Counted from the stretch's first letter, positions 35,515 to 47,620 are shown. The stretch is 64,000 nucleotides of DNA from Flammula alnicola (GCA_015499995.1 JADNRV010000196.1:28146-92145); one strand, 5' to 3'. Translations and numbers: made by a program. Notes: generated by a model not told the origin, from the sequence alone.

Positions 35515-36145
35515 TGCTGAGAGTCAAAAGAGGTTGGAAAGAGGTCAGGATTGAGTGAGCAGCTCAGAAAACAGCAATACACACTCGCTGAGAGTCGAAA
35601 GAGGTCAGAAAAAAGTCAGGATTGGGTGAGCAGCTCAGAAAACAGCAATACACACTTCCTGAGAGTAGAAAGAGGTCAGAAAGAGGTCAGGATTGAGTGA
35701 GCACCTCAGAAAACAGCAATACACACAAGCTGAGAGTTGAAAGAGGTCAGAAAGAGGTCAGGATTGAGTGAGCAGCTCAGAAAACAGCAATACGCACCCA
35801 CTGAGAGTCAAAAGTGGTCAGCAAGAGGTCAGGATTGAGTGAGCACCTCAGAAAACAGTAATACGCACAGTCTGAGAGTTGAAAGAGGTTGAAAAGAGGT
35901 CAGGATTGAGTAAGCAGCTCAGAAAACGGCAATACACACTTCCTGAGAGTTGAAAGTGGTCGGAAAGTGCACCCACTGAGAGTCGAAAGTGGTCGGAAAG
36001 AGGTCAGGATTGAGTAAGCAGCTCAGAAAACGGCAATGCGCACTTCCTGAGAGTCGAAAGTGGTCGGAAAGTGGTCAGGATTGAGTGAGCAGCTCAGAAA
36101 ACAGCAATACGCACTTCCTGAGAGTTGAAAGAGGTCAGAACTAGT
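35515..36145. repeat. 71-bp minisatellite, ~9 copies
   Basis: The unit reads CTGAGAGTCGAAAGAGGTC(A)GAAAGAGGTCAGGATTGAG, then TGAGCAGCTCAGAAAACAGC, then AATACACAC plus 3-4 variable bases. Copies start near 35,518 and recur every 71 bp. One copy near 35,940-35,970 is shortened. The 3-4 bases before CTGAGAG vary (TCG, TTC, AAG, CCA, AGT). GAGCAGCTC inside each unit is a small palindrome. The array ends 7 bp from the stop codon of the neighbouring minus-strand gene. Confidence 0.92.
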
Positions 36146-36151
36146 TCAGTA

Positions 36152-37629
36152 CTAAACTTCTATCCATGGCATGATACCTACTTGTGTCAGGTTGAGGTTG
36201 CGTATTAGCTCCCGTTCTTCCTCGGAAACAGCTGCACTTTCCACATCGTAGTTTCCGTCTCTTCGAAACGAGTTTTGCTCTGGTCTTGTGACATGGAAGC
36301 ATCGCTTGCAGGAACGGCTAAGAGTTTGTGAGGAAAACTGTGATAGTTAAAGGGACAGGTAGAAGACCGACCAATCGATTGAAGATCGTCCAAAATTGTT
36401 CTGGAGCGTATTCCAAAAATCGCAAAATGGACATTGGTATTTCTTCCCATGTGCTAGCTGTACCATCACAACGCTCATGACGATAGTCGTGCCAGGCTGA
36501 ACAGCACTGGACCATGTATCCTGGTTCATTAGTTGCAGTCGTTCCTTACCATCGTCAATGCTCAGATCATAAGCCCCGATATCCATATATTTGCACAGAA
36601 CTCTATCGTGAGGCGTCAGCGGTTCAAACAGAACTTTAAGAGCTTTATTGAATTGCTGTGGAATTTAATAAGAGCAATGGAACTGTGTATAGCTAATGCA
36701 GACACCTACCTCAAATGAGCGAGCCATATTCATCGTGAGCGGGTGTTCTCGACCTGTTGCATCCATTAGGTTTACGAACCCCACGGAGATGGTACGTGGT
36801 AGCTGTGAGCGGCTCGACGTCTGCATGATGATCCCCATCATCTCATTCATTTTCTTGTCGTTGGACTGAACATAATTTTCGAACTACTAGTACAAGTTAT
36901 TCAGAGCTTCAGTGGACTTCCAAGGTTGAGACATTGAAATAAAAACATACAGCGCGCCTAACTGCCTCGCTACTCTCACAGCATTCTGTCCATATTCATT
37001 GTAGTTCACAACGTTATGCAAGGTACGAAACTTGAAACTATTGACTTGCCTGTTCGCTGAATGGTCAAATTGCCTCCGACAGCGTAATATTCCCCTCCAT
37101 TGAAAGTTAAACCGCTGGCGCGGTGGAAAAGCGAAACACTACGCACATGAACAGTGATCATTTGCAGGGAATAACAACTTTCGTACCTTTGATGGCCATC
37201 TGCGACAGCAAGGCTTGGGCCAATGTCTGATTGTGCATTCTTAGGATCGGCGTGAGTAGGCGTCGAACCAATCATTGGAATCGGCAGCAATCTGGGCACA
37301 GGAGGGAGATACGGATGATCATATCGAGCAAGACCATTTGCTGGCTTAAAATGGCTGGTTTGTTCCTTCTCAATCGTGGTCGTATACAGAGGATCGGGAA
37401 GACTTTGAACTTGGACTTCAACGCATTCCGGTAGGACAGCTGGCATCGGAGGTAAAGGCAGATCAATAACCCTGGATGTAGTCAAGGTATAAGGAAGTGA
37501 ACTACGGAGCAATGCCATGAAGGCACGGACGATGTCGAGGCAAATATGTACAATGTACACGTTGTCGCCAGCGGCCATGAACTCTCCGACCACCCAGTGT
37601 CGCCACGGCTCCGTCCGGCGCAACATCAT
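36152..37629 (-). CDS. Agaricomycete ubiquitin-like-fold protein (hypothetical family)
   Basis: Minus-strand exons give a Pro-rich N-terminal part (VIDLPLPPMPAVLPECVEV), then SGLTFNGGEYYAVGGNLTIQ, the beta-type 'F-x-G-G...VGGN' segment common at the start of many Agaricomycete hypothetical and NLR-like proteins. The ubiquitin-like domain known from this lineage follows: RTISVGFVNLMDATGREHPLTM, FNKALKVLFEPLTPHDRVL, YMDIGAYDLSIDDG, WSSAVQPGTTIVMSVVM. A CPFC pair and an acidic tail (ESAAVSEEERELI, NLNLTQ) come next, with a stop at about 36,152. The exact start and intron set are uncertain. Function is unknown; the domain is thought to mediate protein contacts. The neighbouring 71-bp array lies in its 3' UTR. 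Confidence 0.6.
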
Positions 37630-37689
37630 TGAGTGCTCTCCGGATATCAGATAGGGTTTGTAGATCCCTTAAGTTCTGTAATTATGTAA

Positions 37690-38215
37690 GAAAGGAGGAT
37701 CGCTCAGCCTTTCGCCTCACTCTCCACGGCGTACCCTCGTCGGCACAATGTCACCACTCCCCACCACTCTCAAGAAGAGGCATCTCTTGTACCCCCTCGT
37801 CCTTTCTTCCTCGCCCCCTCATCTTCCCACAACCGCTCCTCCCAGTCCTCCATAGACAACTCCTCCCTCGACCCTGCCTCCGACTCGGACAAGGACCCAT
37901 CCAAGGACCATCTCGCCCACCGCGTCCCACCAAGGGCCTAGCCGCAGCCCGCACCCACCATGCCAGGCGCCACTCCTCTGTCGACGCCAACGACGCGTCC
38001 AATTCCAATTCCAACTCTGGCGGTTGGATCCTCTCCTCGCCCCCAGTTTCCTCACAGCCCCAACAGCAACAGCAGCAGCTGCATGCGCTTCGCCGAGAGC
38101 CGCACGCACAGCATGCTGCTCACCCTCACGCCGGCGGGGGGAAGGGAAGTAAGAGGGGCGCGTATTGGGATAAGGCGGGCTTCCTGCAGACGGTGAATGG
38201 GAGTGCGCAGGTGGC
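37690..38215 (+). pseudogene. GH16 fragment chimera (5' end joined to middle)
   Basis: 37,690-38,075 copies the start of the GH16 gene (32,015-32,395: GGCGTACCCTCGTCGG..., Pro/Ser region, RTHHARRHSS). 38,080-38,215 copies its middle (33,885-34,032: MRFAESRTHSMLLTLTP, YWDKAGF). About 1.5 kb between them is absent, including membrane span and catalytic EIDxxE. The start codon is lost (ATGGCG is now ACGGCG), and different frame errors from the parent gene occur near 37,930. It ends at GTGG, exactly where the lactonase-locus duplication unit begins. It cannot encode an enzyme. Confidence 0.85.
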
Positions 38216-38404
38216 TCAAGGCGCTACGAAAAAACCCGGGCCTAGAAACTGCGAAACATCGAAATGTGGTGGTTTCGATGCAAGAACACCTCTTGCCACA
38301 TCTCCTAAACCGAAGTCAGTCTTCTTTGAAATACCATATAAGAATACTCACTTCCTCGCCCCAGATCGTTTCTCTCTGTTCATCCATTCCCACCATTATA
38401 GAAC

Positions 38405-39651
38405 ATGGTTGCATTCAAAATCCTGGCTGGAGGCTATGATGTTTTCGTCGCCACCTACTTGTTCAATTCGGACACATCGTCTTTGACTCTTCTAGGCAAA
38501 TCGCCCACAGGAAGCAACCCGTCTTGGATAACTCTCAACCCCCAAAACCGCAGTCTCCTATAGTATGTATACTGGTGCGCTGTATTCAATCGAGCTTATT
38601 CTAACTTTGTACTTTTAGTGCTGTCAACGCGAATCCTAGCGGAGCTCTCCAATCATTCGTGATCAACCCCAATGCCTCTTTATCGAGTCCTCTTGATATT
38701 GTTTCATCAGGAGGATCAGGTCCAGCCTTTGCGACTGCGCTCTCAACTGGGTCTGTCGCTGTTATGAATTACGGCACAGGAAATGGGCGCATTATACCTA
38801 CAACATCGCAAAAGTCAGAGTTTGTGACGTCTGCTCCACTTATCACCTTCCCACCACCGTCTGGAGGCGTATCCCATCCGCACATGGCTCTGGAGCACGA
38901 GGACGAGGTGTTAGTACCTGATCTGGTGCGTAGAGTGCTTGGAATTACACTATGGATCACTAATTATATGCTTTCAGGGAGGAGACACTATTTGGCGCTT
39001 GAAGGAGAACACAACATCGGGAGCATATTTCATTCAAGGTTCGCTACCTCAGCCCAAAGGAAGTGGTCCCAGACATATCGCCATTTTTAGTACGTTTCGC
39101 AAAACCTAATTCGCTTTTTGTCATGTCTAAAAGGTACCTCTTTTGCAGATGATCGTCTATTTACTGTCCATGAGCTGGCGTCTACGCTTTCTGTCCAGAC
39201 CATCCCGCCCCAGCCAAACGGGACCTCGACGACGTTTGCCACTGTCTCGATCATACCTCCAAACCCTCCTGCAGGAGCTCTCTGGGCCGGCGCGGAGGTT
39301 CTCATCCCAGCCCCGACGGCCAAATTTCCTGTACCTTACATCTACGTCTCCAACCGCAACAAGGGAAGCCAAACGGCAAGAGGTGACTCCATCGCTATCT
39401 TCGAGCACGTCAACCAAGGAAAGCCCAACGAGGGTTTGGTATTGGTCAAACAGGTCTTCACGGGCTTGGACCAGGTCCGCGGTATGGAATTCGGAAATGA
39501 GGCGCACGGCGGAGACGAGTTCCTCATCGCGGGTGGGGTCGCTGGTACTGCGGGTGTGATTGTCCTTAGACGCACGGAGGGTGGCCGAAACATGGAAATA
39601 GTCGCTAGGAATCTCGACATACCTACGCGCACTAACTTTGTGTGGCTTTGA
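38405..39651 (+). CDS. Lactonase, 7-bladed beta-propeller (6-phosphogluconolactonase-like)
   Basis: The start at 38,405 gives MVAFKILAGGYDVFVATYLFN, the usual opening of fungal proteins of the lactonase/YbhE family. Three introns (38,569-38,618, about 38,933-38,977 and 39,091-39,149) join exons into LTLLGKSPTGSNPSWITLNPQNRSLLYAVN, GSGPAFATALSTGSVAVMNYGTG, HPHMALEHEDEVLVPDLGGDTIWRL, GPRHIAIFNDRLFTVHELASTL, IYVSNRNKG, FTGLDQVRGMEFGNEAHGGDEFLIAGG and a C-terminal VIVLRRTEGG...FVWL-stop. Repeated blades, HPH and the YVSNR motif support the family. Length is about 360 residues, normal. It probably hydrolyses sugar or other lactones in the cytosol; the substrate is not determinable. It is convergent with the helicase gene, and a truncated inverted copy lies at 22.3-23.6 kb. 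Confidence 0.88.
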
Positions 39652-40293
39652 ATACCCTTTGTATGTGTGGTTTCATTAGCGTTTTGCCCTGTTGTTTCGT
39701 ATGTCGCCAAGGCTAAAATTTAGTCGCTTTGGATCCGGATGAGTGCTAAGCTCTCTTGGAATCTGTTTAGAGTTCGATATCATGATCTTTCAAATCCATA
39801 GAGTCGACCGTCCGGCCGCTATGTAAACAGTTCGGGCGCGTTGGAATGGCCGCACCGTCAATTGAAGAGCATATTTCAGTTTTCATGCAGAGATGTTACA
39901 AATTAGAGGACACGTGAAGTGAACAGGAAGGGGATTCGGATTGTCACTCTGGTCCTCTCTGGTCTTGCAATCGGACTCATGGAGTGACTTGTTCCTGAAG
40001 ATAATATGTGGATGTCCACAATAAATAGTAAATGAAGGGGGAAAGATGGATGAGACAGAACGGCGTACAATCGAGGCGCACATAAGACGAGTGTCGAAGA
40101 TAGAAGTTGGTGAATTTGGGAATGGAAGAAGCCATTATTAGCTTATGTTGCCTTGACGGACTCGACGATATTGTCAGCAATAGCAGCAAGGACCAATATC
40201 AAAGTGATGCTGAATTCCACTGCAGCAAAAAAACACAAGGAGATGACTTCAAAAAAGCTCGGAAAGGTGGATTTTGAATGGCGGGTATCTACT

Positions 40294-43200
40294 CTATTCG
40301 ACATCGCGCCAAGGCCTGTCGACATTGGCGTCCAGGTCTTCCTCGACTTCAGCCTCCATTCGGCGGGCGAATTCATTCATATCCAGCTGAGCAGCAGTCC
40401 GGACAGCTTTATCATACCCTCCCGCTTCGTCAACTGGAGCATTAGGATCCCATGTGATATCCGGACCGATCCATCCACCATTGAGGTAGATATAATTCAG
40501 GAATGACCGCCACAGTGGGTCGAGAGAAAGAACTTGGGGATCGCCGACGATGATAAGCATGGCCTGGGCCCTCGTTACGGCGACTAAACAAAAATCAGGC
40601 GGGAAATCAACTGCAACTTAAAGACAGAGACATAAGTACCGTTGAACCTACGAGGGTTTGCGACAAAGCCGAGGGTGTGGCGGAGGTCGTATTGAACGAA
40701 GTCTTTACTGCTTCGAACGGTGGAAATCAGAATGACCTTTCGCTCCTAGAAAATAAATAACGGATTAGAACCATTATGACTCAGAGTCAGTAACGACAGG
40801 AATGTACTTGGCCTTGGAATTCTTCAACAGAACCCACCTTCACCCCATCAGCGAAAGGACGCAATGATGTCCTCAGCTTATGGCATTGCGCATGATAAGG
40901 CGTGATGACGCCAATATCAGCATCCGCTAAAGAATGCATGCATCAATGAGATTGATACAAGGCAAAATGGTTGAACAACATACTCGTTCTAAAGCGTCGG
41001 TCGTCCTTGAGTTTCTGCACATAAGATTTGATTTGAAGAACTTCTTCTATGTTGAAAAAGGACGGCGAAGAAGCTTCGCGGTCATCTTTGCCGTAGACTG
41101 CGTGGAAGATAATTGGGAAATTCTTCGATGGCAGAAGTGGCGAATTGAGGTACGCGTTAACCAGAGTTGCATTGCCACATTGTTGAAGTTCATCATCATA
41201 AAAGCGCCCATTGGGGAATCGCAAAATAGCATCGTGTGAACGGAAGTTTTTTATCAACTTAACGACACTAGAGACTAGGTTAGATCCGAGAAACTGGAGT
41301 AGAAATTTAGCGTACCTTTTGCCATAGCAAATCCGAAGATTGTAGGCATCGCGATCCATCAAGCGCTCGAGATAACTCTTCTCTAGCCCGAGTTCCCTCG
41401 CAATACCCGATCGAATAATTGGTCCAAGTTGTTTAGGATCGCCCGAGAGAATAACGTTCGTCTTGGTGTCTGCCATCATCTTGATGGAGACAAAAGTCTC
41501 CGGTTCCGTAGCCTGCCCAGCCTCGTCAATGAAAATGTGGCTGAAATGGCCGCGAGGCATTCCAATTCCCGATGCAACTGATGCTGAGACGCACGTCGCG
41601 ACTACAACCCGGAAACGTGTCATGCGAGCCATGGGAGGCACAGAAAAGTGGCCATCATCCCGAATATACGTGAAAGCGCTGAGTTCGTCGGGGACCTGAC
41701 TTTTGAACCGAGAAGGAGCATAAAAGCGGAAGAGTTCATCCGCGGTAAGTCGATCGCGGAGTCGAGAGGCAATGAGATCAGCAGCCGAATTGCTTGGTGC
41801 ACAGGCAAGGATTTTTGCCTGCTGATCAGTGGCTAAAATTTGCAGGATAGCTTCGACGATTGTAATGGTTTTACCCGTTCCTGGGCTAGAGGCGCTTCTC
41901 TTTAATAAACTGATAAAAATTGCGAACATAAAATCTTACGGGCCGAAAACCACGAAAGGCGGTGATCCAGGGGGAAGAGAAACAATGAGGCTATGGCTTG
42001 AAGTTGAGGGGGATTGCTAGCTATCAAAGGGTTGTATAGGGCCATCGACATGTCAATAAACCGTGGTGCTGGATGGGTAGAAAGATTTCCAGGGCCAGGG
42101 AACAATATGCGGTCTTCGCTGAAAGCGGTGTCAAGAGCCTGGTGCTGCCGTCGAATAGGGATCCGGTTCAATTTGAATCGAATGTGAAACCGACCGCCTT
42201 CAGAGTAGCGCGCAAAGCTACCATGAAACCGAAGACCAACTTCAGCCTGACGAACGACATGTACATGACCTTCAAACCAGCGGCCATCTGTTGCGCCTTG
42301 TTCCTGAACGAAAATGCGGTCACCTGCAAGAATTGGTACCTTTGCTCCCCATAAAAAAATCTGATTAACATACCGATAAGAACACTAGGGCGTTTTTCAG
42401 CAAGACCAGGAACACTCAGACTAAAAAATTATAATTTCAGGTAAGACGTCCCACTGAGATCGAAGAAAAGACTCACTAGTAATAATTGTTGTGTCTATTC
42501 AAGGCTGTTCGCAGCATGTCATAACGCTCTAGGTCCTGCCTGTATACGCCCATTAGTTGATCCGTCATAGGGACAAAAAAAAAGAAACTTACTCCATCTT
42601 ATATTCTTCGACCCAGAGTAGATGTTTGAAATGTGGATCGTAAGTGTTGCTGTTGAAATCTGTCGGCATGAATATTTTTCGAACCTGGGCGGACACGTCC
42701 TTCGTGGATTGGGAACTAGAAAGGATGCTCTGCAAAGTGGAAGGGATGCTGGCCTTTGGAAGCCGTCCGATGTAGGGAATAGCGTTGAGTGCAGGCGGCT
42801 TAATGCCTTCAACGACTTTCACGACTGCCTTCCGACTCGTCCGTAATCGAGGGATATATGGTGTGGCAGGCATCAAGGCTTCATGTTCTGCTCTGTTACC
42901 CACTATCGCTTTCAAGGTACGCGATATAATAAAGCGTTTCTTGAGTTGGGAGTCCCCGAAAAGGAACTCTACACGATCTTCATATCGACCGATATGAATT
43001 TGCTTGAAAGTAAGGGTGAGCGGCAGCGGTCGAGTCGAAATCACTTGGCGATCTACTACTGAAACCCCTACTGAGAACCTAAGAAAAAATCAGCTTTGTC
43101 GAGCATGAAACCAGTTTACAACTTACGCTGATTCCATACGACGTGTTCCTTGAGATGAAGCTAGTTTGATGTCCAACAATGTCGAGTTTGAGAAGGGCTG

Positions 43201-43752
43201 CGAAGTTTTGATTGTCGCGGTCCGAGCTCTGTCCTGGATGTTCAGAGGATCGACGAAGCCAAAATCGAAGGTGCCTTCAATGACAAGTCCGTTCTTATCC
43301 TTTTCCGCCTCTCCCATGACCGACTTGTACTTCAGGTAAGTTTCTCGTGAACGGTGCTTGGAGCTTTCCGTGTGTGAGGTCCAGTGATTAAGAGTCACTG
43401 AAGCATGGCAAACATCGCAATGTCTGACACTCCCGCGGGATAACCCTGGCTGCCGTTCGACTTCTGCTGTTACACCCATGCGCGTAACCGCAGCTTGGTG
43501 TTTTCGTGTCGTGATATGGGCCGCCCAACCTATTTCCCCATTGTAGACGTTAATGGAACAGACAGGGCAAGAAATCGTGATGCCTCCTCCAGAAAGACGA
43601 TTGAGATGCTTTTTAGATTTGATGTGCTGTTGATACGCGTCGTGGTCATGGAACAGGCGGCCGCATGGTTCACAATTTATGATGCTGTGAAAATAGGGGC
43701 ATCCTGTATCAGAGCATGTGCCCCGGGACAGGACATTGGGGCAGTTTGTCAT
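40294..43752 (-). CDS. SF1 RNA helicase with N-terminal zinc fingers (MOV10/SDE3-like)
   Basis: The start at 43,752 gives [22 protein letters not shown], a CCCH-like finger. Several C2H2/matrin-type fingers follow ([69 protein letters not shown]). The helicase core begins after a beta-rich linker: [14 protein letters not shown] (Walker A split by an intron at about 41,890-41,940), [10 protein letters not shown] (Ia), [12 protein letters not shown] (II, DEAG), [12 protein letters not shown] (III), [12 protein letters not shown] (IV), [18 protein letters not shown] (V), [17 protein letters not shown] (VI). It ends in an acidic tail ([12 protein letters not shown]). The motif set is that of UPF1-like SF1B RNA helicases of the MOV10/SDE3/Armitage branch, linked elsewhere to RNA silencing and RNP remodelling; that role here is inference. 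The gene appears intact. Its last ~200 bp are copied at 22,300-22,497. Confidence 0.9.
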
Positions 43753-44337
43753 CTCGCGTTGAGGTCGATGGGCAGGAGGAGGGAGAAAATTGCAAACAAG
43801 TAAACGTAAACCTTGACCCTTTTTAACAGCTTCGCCAGTAGCCGTTCGCCACGTTCCTTTGAGAATCACCCTCCTGCCAACTAAGAGTAATCGAAGCACA
43901 TGTGTGGGACAATGGAATTGCTACGGGTCTTAACAGTGGAGGTCAAATGGGAGCACAAGTTTCATTCCGGCAGATCGTGTTTGCTGAAAGGCTGATTGTC
44001 GGTCGGTTGAGTGTCGAGTAAGTGCATGGAGAAGAGGAGGATTGTAATAAGTCGAATAACTTGGATCAGAGAAAAATTGTTAGTAGATGGATTTCAAGCA
44101 TCGAAACGTGAAGCCCGCGAGGAATAGAGTTCAACCAATTGTAGGCATGATGTGACAAAGAAGCAAGTTGTGGAATAGAGACAGATAAAGTTATATTGGA
44201 TATCATGATTCACTGGGACTGAGTCTGCCAACGTCTCGAGCCGGTATTGCTATTGACCTGTTCCGTTAGATCAAAACAAAGTGTACCCATCCAGCCGTCG
44301 TCAATAACATCCGCCGAGTCTTACCCCACCTCGAACC
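43753..44337. promoter_or_regulatory. Shared divergent promoter, helicase / V-ATPase E
   Basis: 585 bp separate the two start codons. Reading from the V-ATPase side, the sequence close to the ATG is pyrimidine- and C-rich (TCTTACCCCACCTCGAACC), as is usual for constitutive fungal genes. No consensus TATA box is obvious. Confidence 0.45.
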
Positions 44338-45357
44338 ATGGCATCCCGCGCGCTGAACGATGACGAAGTCCTCAGCGAGATGAACAAGATGGTGGGTGTC
44401 TATTCTGACGAGTTGCCCGATATGATGTGACGAGTTGACACCTGCACGCGCCGTATTCGCTGTTCTAACGATTCCGGTTTCTCCATTGTCTAGGTGGCGT
44501 TCATCAAGCAGGAGGCACTGGAGAAAGCTCGTGAGATTAGGGTGAAAGCTGACGAGGAGTTCGCCATTGAGAAGGTGAAGCCGCTGCGCCAGCACTCATG
44601 TTGCTCCCCTAATTCCGTATCGGGTTGCAGGCCAGACTCGTGAAGCAAGAGCAACAAGCCATTGATGCTCAATACGAGAAGAAGCGCAAGGGCGCCGAAG
44701 TCGCACAGAAGATGTACGTGCCCTGTTGACGGATCGCTGCCTTCCCTAACTTATTACCTCGGCAATCCAGTGCTCAATCCACAATAACGAACAAGTCCCG
44801 TCTAAAGCTCCTTCACAAGCGAGAAGAAGTTCTGCAAGAGATCTTCTCCGCCGTCCGTGAACCAACCGTCCCACTGTACAAGACCGACGGTCGCTATGAA
44901 CAGTTCCTCCAAGGCACCCTCACTGAATCATTCCTCTACCTCCTCGAGCCCAAGGTCACTATCTTCTCAAGGAAGTCAGACGTCGACATCGTGAAACAGG
45001 CAGCAGCAACCGCCACGAAGGCGTACAAGGAGATCAGTGGACGAGATATCGAGTTTGAGGTCCAAGGAACGATCTCTGATGATGCGTTCGTCTTCTACCT
45101 GTGGATTACGCTGGACCTGGCTAATTTTGTTCTATTGCTGGATTTATAGGAGCCAGGGTGGCGTGAAACTCGTCAGCGGCACTGGGAGAATCACACTAGA
45201 CAATACCATGGAAGAAAGGCTGCGACTGCTTGAAGACAAGGTCGTGGTTATTCCAATCCTTCGTCTCTCGAGTAACATCCATATGTTCGTACAGATGTTA
45301 CCAGAGATCAGACAAGATCTCTTTGGGAAGAACGTGAACCGCAAATTCTATACATAA
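44338..45357 (+). CDS. vma4: V-type proton ATPase subunit E
   Basis: Five or more exons encode MASRALNDDEVLSEMNKM-VAFIKQEALEKAREIRVKADEEFAIEK-ARLVKQEQQAIDAQYEKKRKGAEVAQKI-AQSTITNKSRLKLLHKREEVLQEIF..., then RLLEDKMLPEIRQDLFG and NRKFYT-stop. This is the peripheral-stalk subunit E of the vacuolar V1 sector: a long N-terminal coiled coil that pairs with subunit G, then a globular C-terminus. The final intron (about 45,240-45,293) is 54 nt, in frame and stop-free, so unspliced mRNA would insert 18 residues (VVVIPILRLSSN...) between LLEDK and MLPEI. Its donor GTCGTG is weak. Length is about 225-230 residues, usual for the family. It is a housekeeping gene in clean condition. Confidence 0.95.
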
Positions 45358-45829
45358 GGCTTTCCCTCTTTTGACTCTCTAATATCCTTGGCTACACTTC
45401 TCGTATTCGACGCTTCGTGAAACTTTGACTCGTATCCAGAAATCAGTGGCTCGAACATTGACTAATAAAAGAACGTTCTCCCCATATTACTATATGTCGG
45501 ACTCTTCAGAGTCAATCACCATAACATGAGAGAATTACCACACACTCTAGCTAGGCTATGCAGATTCTGGATATTAAATAATTGCGCAATTGGCGGCATT
45601 ACTTTTGTTGCGGAAACGGCGAATTTTCTAGTAGCTCATACATCGATACTCAATATTCAATGCTCAGTTAACCGGCGGGGTGCCCAGAGCCAAGATTGAC
45701 CCGGTGGTATACTCTATATATGGCAAGCAATCCTTTCCTCAGAATTTGTTCGTTGGTCAGCATCACTCAGAACTTTGCAGATACCACGCCGAACTCATAT
45801 ATCTTCTCCGATCTCGACCTATTCGACCA

Positions 45830-47620
45830 ATGAGTGAACTAGAGGGTAACCCCTGCCAGGTCACTCTTACGGTCGCATCCCTTGTGTCTATCATAAATCA
45901 TTCTATCTGCCTTGATTCGAAGGGAACTCCGCAAGGACGACGTCTCGGAATCCTTCTGGGTCCAACTCACAGCGATCAGGATTTTCGAATCAACGCTATT
46001 TGTCCGTTCCCATCGGATTCCCTGGGTAGAATACACCATAATCCCGACTACGCACGGAAGATCCTGATCTCGTCTTCCTCGAACGGTGATGGTCGAGTTC
46101 TTGGATTGTAAGTCTTTCATCCACAACACACAAGCATTTCCCCAAGGTGAATTACTAAAGGCACTTATTTGTTTGCTAGATACGCCTCCGGACCCGAAGA
46201 GTCTCTGTCAGATTTTCAGGCCACGAAATTTTAGAACACTCTCCTCAGTCACAGAACGACCTGCGTCAAGATTTTTATTCCTAAGATTCAGTCATGGACG
46301 ACCTCCTACGGTATCCATATTCACACGCACACCGGAGATATCGTAAGTTTCAATGCATACTTAGTACTTATTGCTGATCGACACCACTGTTAGATCGGAT
46401 AGCCATTATACTGTTTGTGCCGCTATAATCCAGGCAGGCGAAATTCCATCTAGCCATAGAGACCTCCATTCATCATGCGAAAGCCTCGGTCGATTAATAT
46501 ATAAAGCATGCCGAAGGTTCCTTCTCGATCCTAGTCTCTCAGGCTCATTTGTTCCATACGTTCTGGCGCCGCTATCGAGAATTGGATTGCCGCCCCTTGG
46601 TTCCTGCGACATTCACCTCCCATCAGGCTGCTACAATGTCAGTTCATCACCTCACCTCACGTTTTATGCTTTGGCGATTTCGTAAATAAAACTAATCCTT
46701 CTCTCAGAATCGTGAGTGGATCCAGCACTACGTAAACATACTGCTCGAAAACAAACCGCCATCAATCTTGCCCTCCCTTCCGTCTCTTGAGAACTTCCCA
46801 CTTCCGAACTGGGAGATCACTTCAATCGAAGGCAGTGATCCTTCCGACTCCAACGACTCAGGAAGATGGGAGACAAACTTGCGGGTAGGAATCACCTATT
46901 TCGAATTTCGATTCTGGGTCAAGCCAGATTCCTCTGAAGATACCTTTGAAAGGAAGAGCACATGGCTAAACCAACTCCTTCTTCGAGAAATGCCCGAGTG
47001 GGTTGTCCAGATGATGCGCTACTCTGGAGGGACGGGCATCGCGACGTCGAGTCCGGACGACTGTCGAGCTCCGAAGTGACGACAATGGCGTACAAAAGTT
47101 CACCTTCTCGCCGAGCGCATCCCAGAAATCGAACAGTGGCATCCAGTTGTGATAGACGAGCTTGCCCTCATTAATCGGAAACGGTTTGTCCGTCAATGGT
47201 TGTGGACCTGTGAGATAGATGGGACAAAGGCCGTCGCGAAGACATTCTCGTGGCCCGAGATGCAGCAATATATCGCGAGTGAGTCCGAGGCATACGCCGA
47301 CTTTCCAACTGCAACTTCCTGCCCAAATTCCTCGGCCACTTGCAACGGAATGGGAGGGTTATCGGAATAATTCTGGACTGGGTCGAAGGTCATCACCCTA
47401 CTGAGGAAGATATCCCTGCTTGCTTGAACGTTCTCGCAGAGTACAACCGCAAGGACTGCGCCATGGGGACGTTCATCCTAGAAACTTCATTATTTCTCCT
47501 AGGGGTGCTATCCTTCTTGATATTCAAGCTGTCCCATGGGACGAGAACAACCCTGAGGAATTGAGTAGGTTGCTGGAGCTGGATTATTCGGCGTGTGGAG
47601 TTCAGACTCGTGATTAATAA
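45830..47620 (+). pseudogene. Decayed kinase-like (APH/RIO-fold) gene
   Basis: The upstream part (MSELEGNPCQVTLTVAS...) is of unknown family. The downstream part resembles fungal kinase-like proteins of the aminoglycoside-phosphotransferase fold: VVIDELALINRKRFVRQWLWTCEIDGTKAVAKTF (beta strands and Lys), LPKFLGHLQRNGRVIGIILDWVEG (hinge), LRHGDVHPRNFIIS (catalytic loop with HGD), AILLDIQAVPWD (metal-binding Asp). These segments lie in different frames with no plausible introns between them. Breaks are near 47,110, 47,300 and 47,442. At least three single-base shifts mean it is decayed. Original function is unknown. Confidence 0.55.

Noticed and set aside
35515..36145. Possible CRISPR-like array
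   Set aside because: Repeats are contiguous 71-bp minisatellite units without unique spacers, in a fungal nuclear genome.
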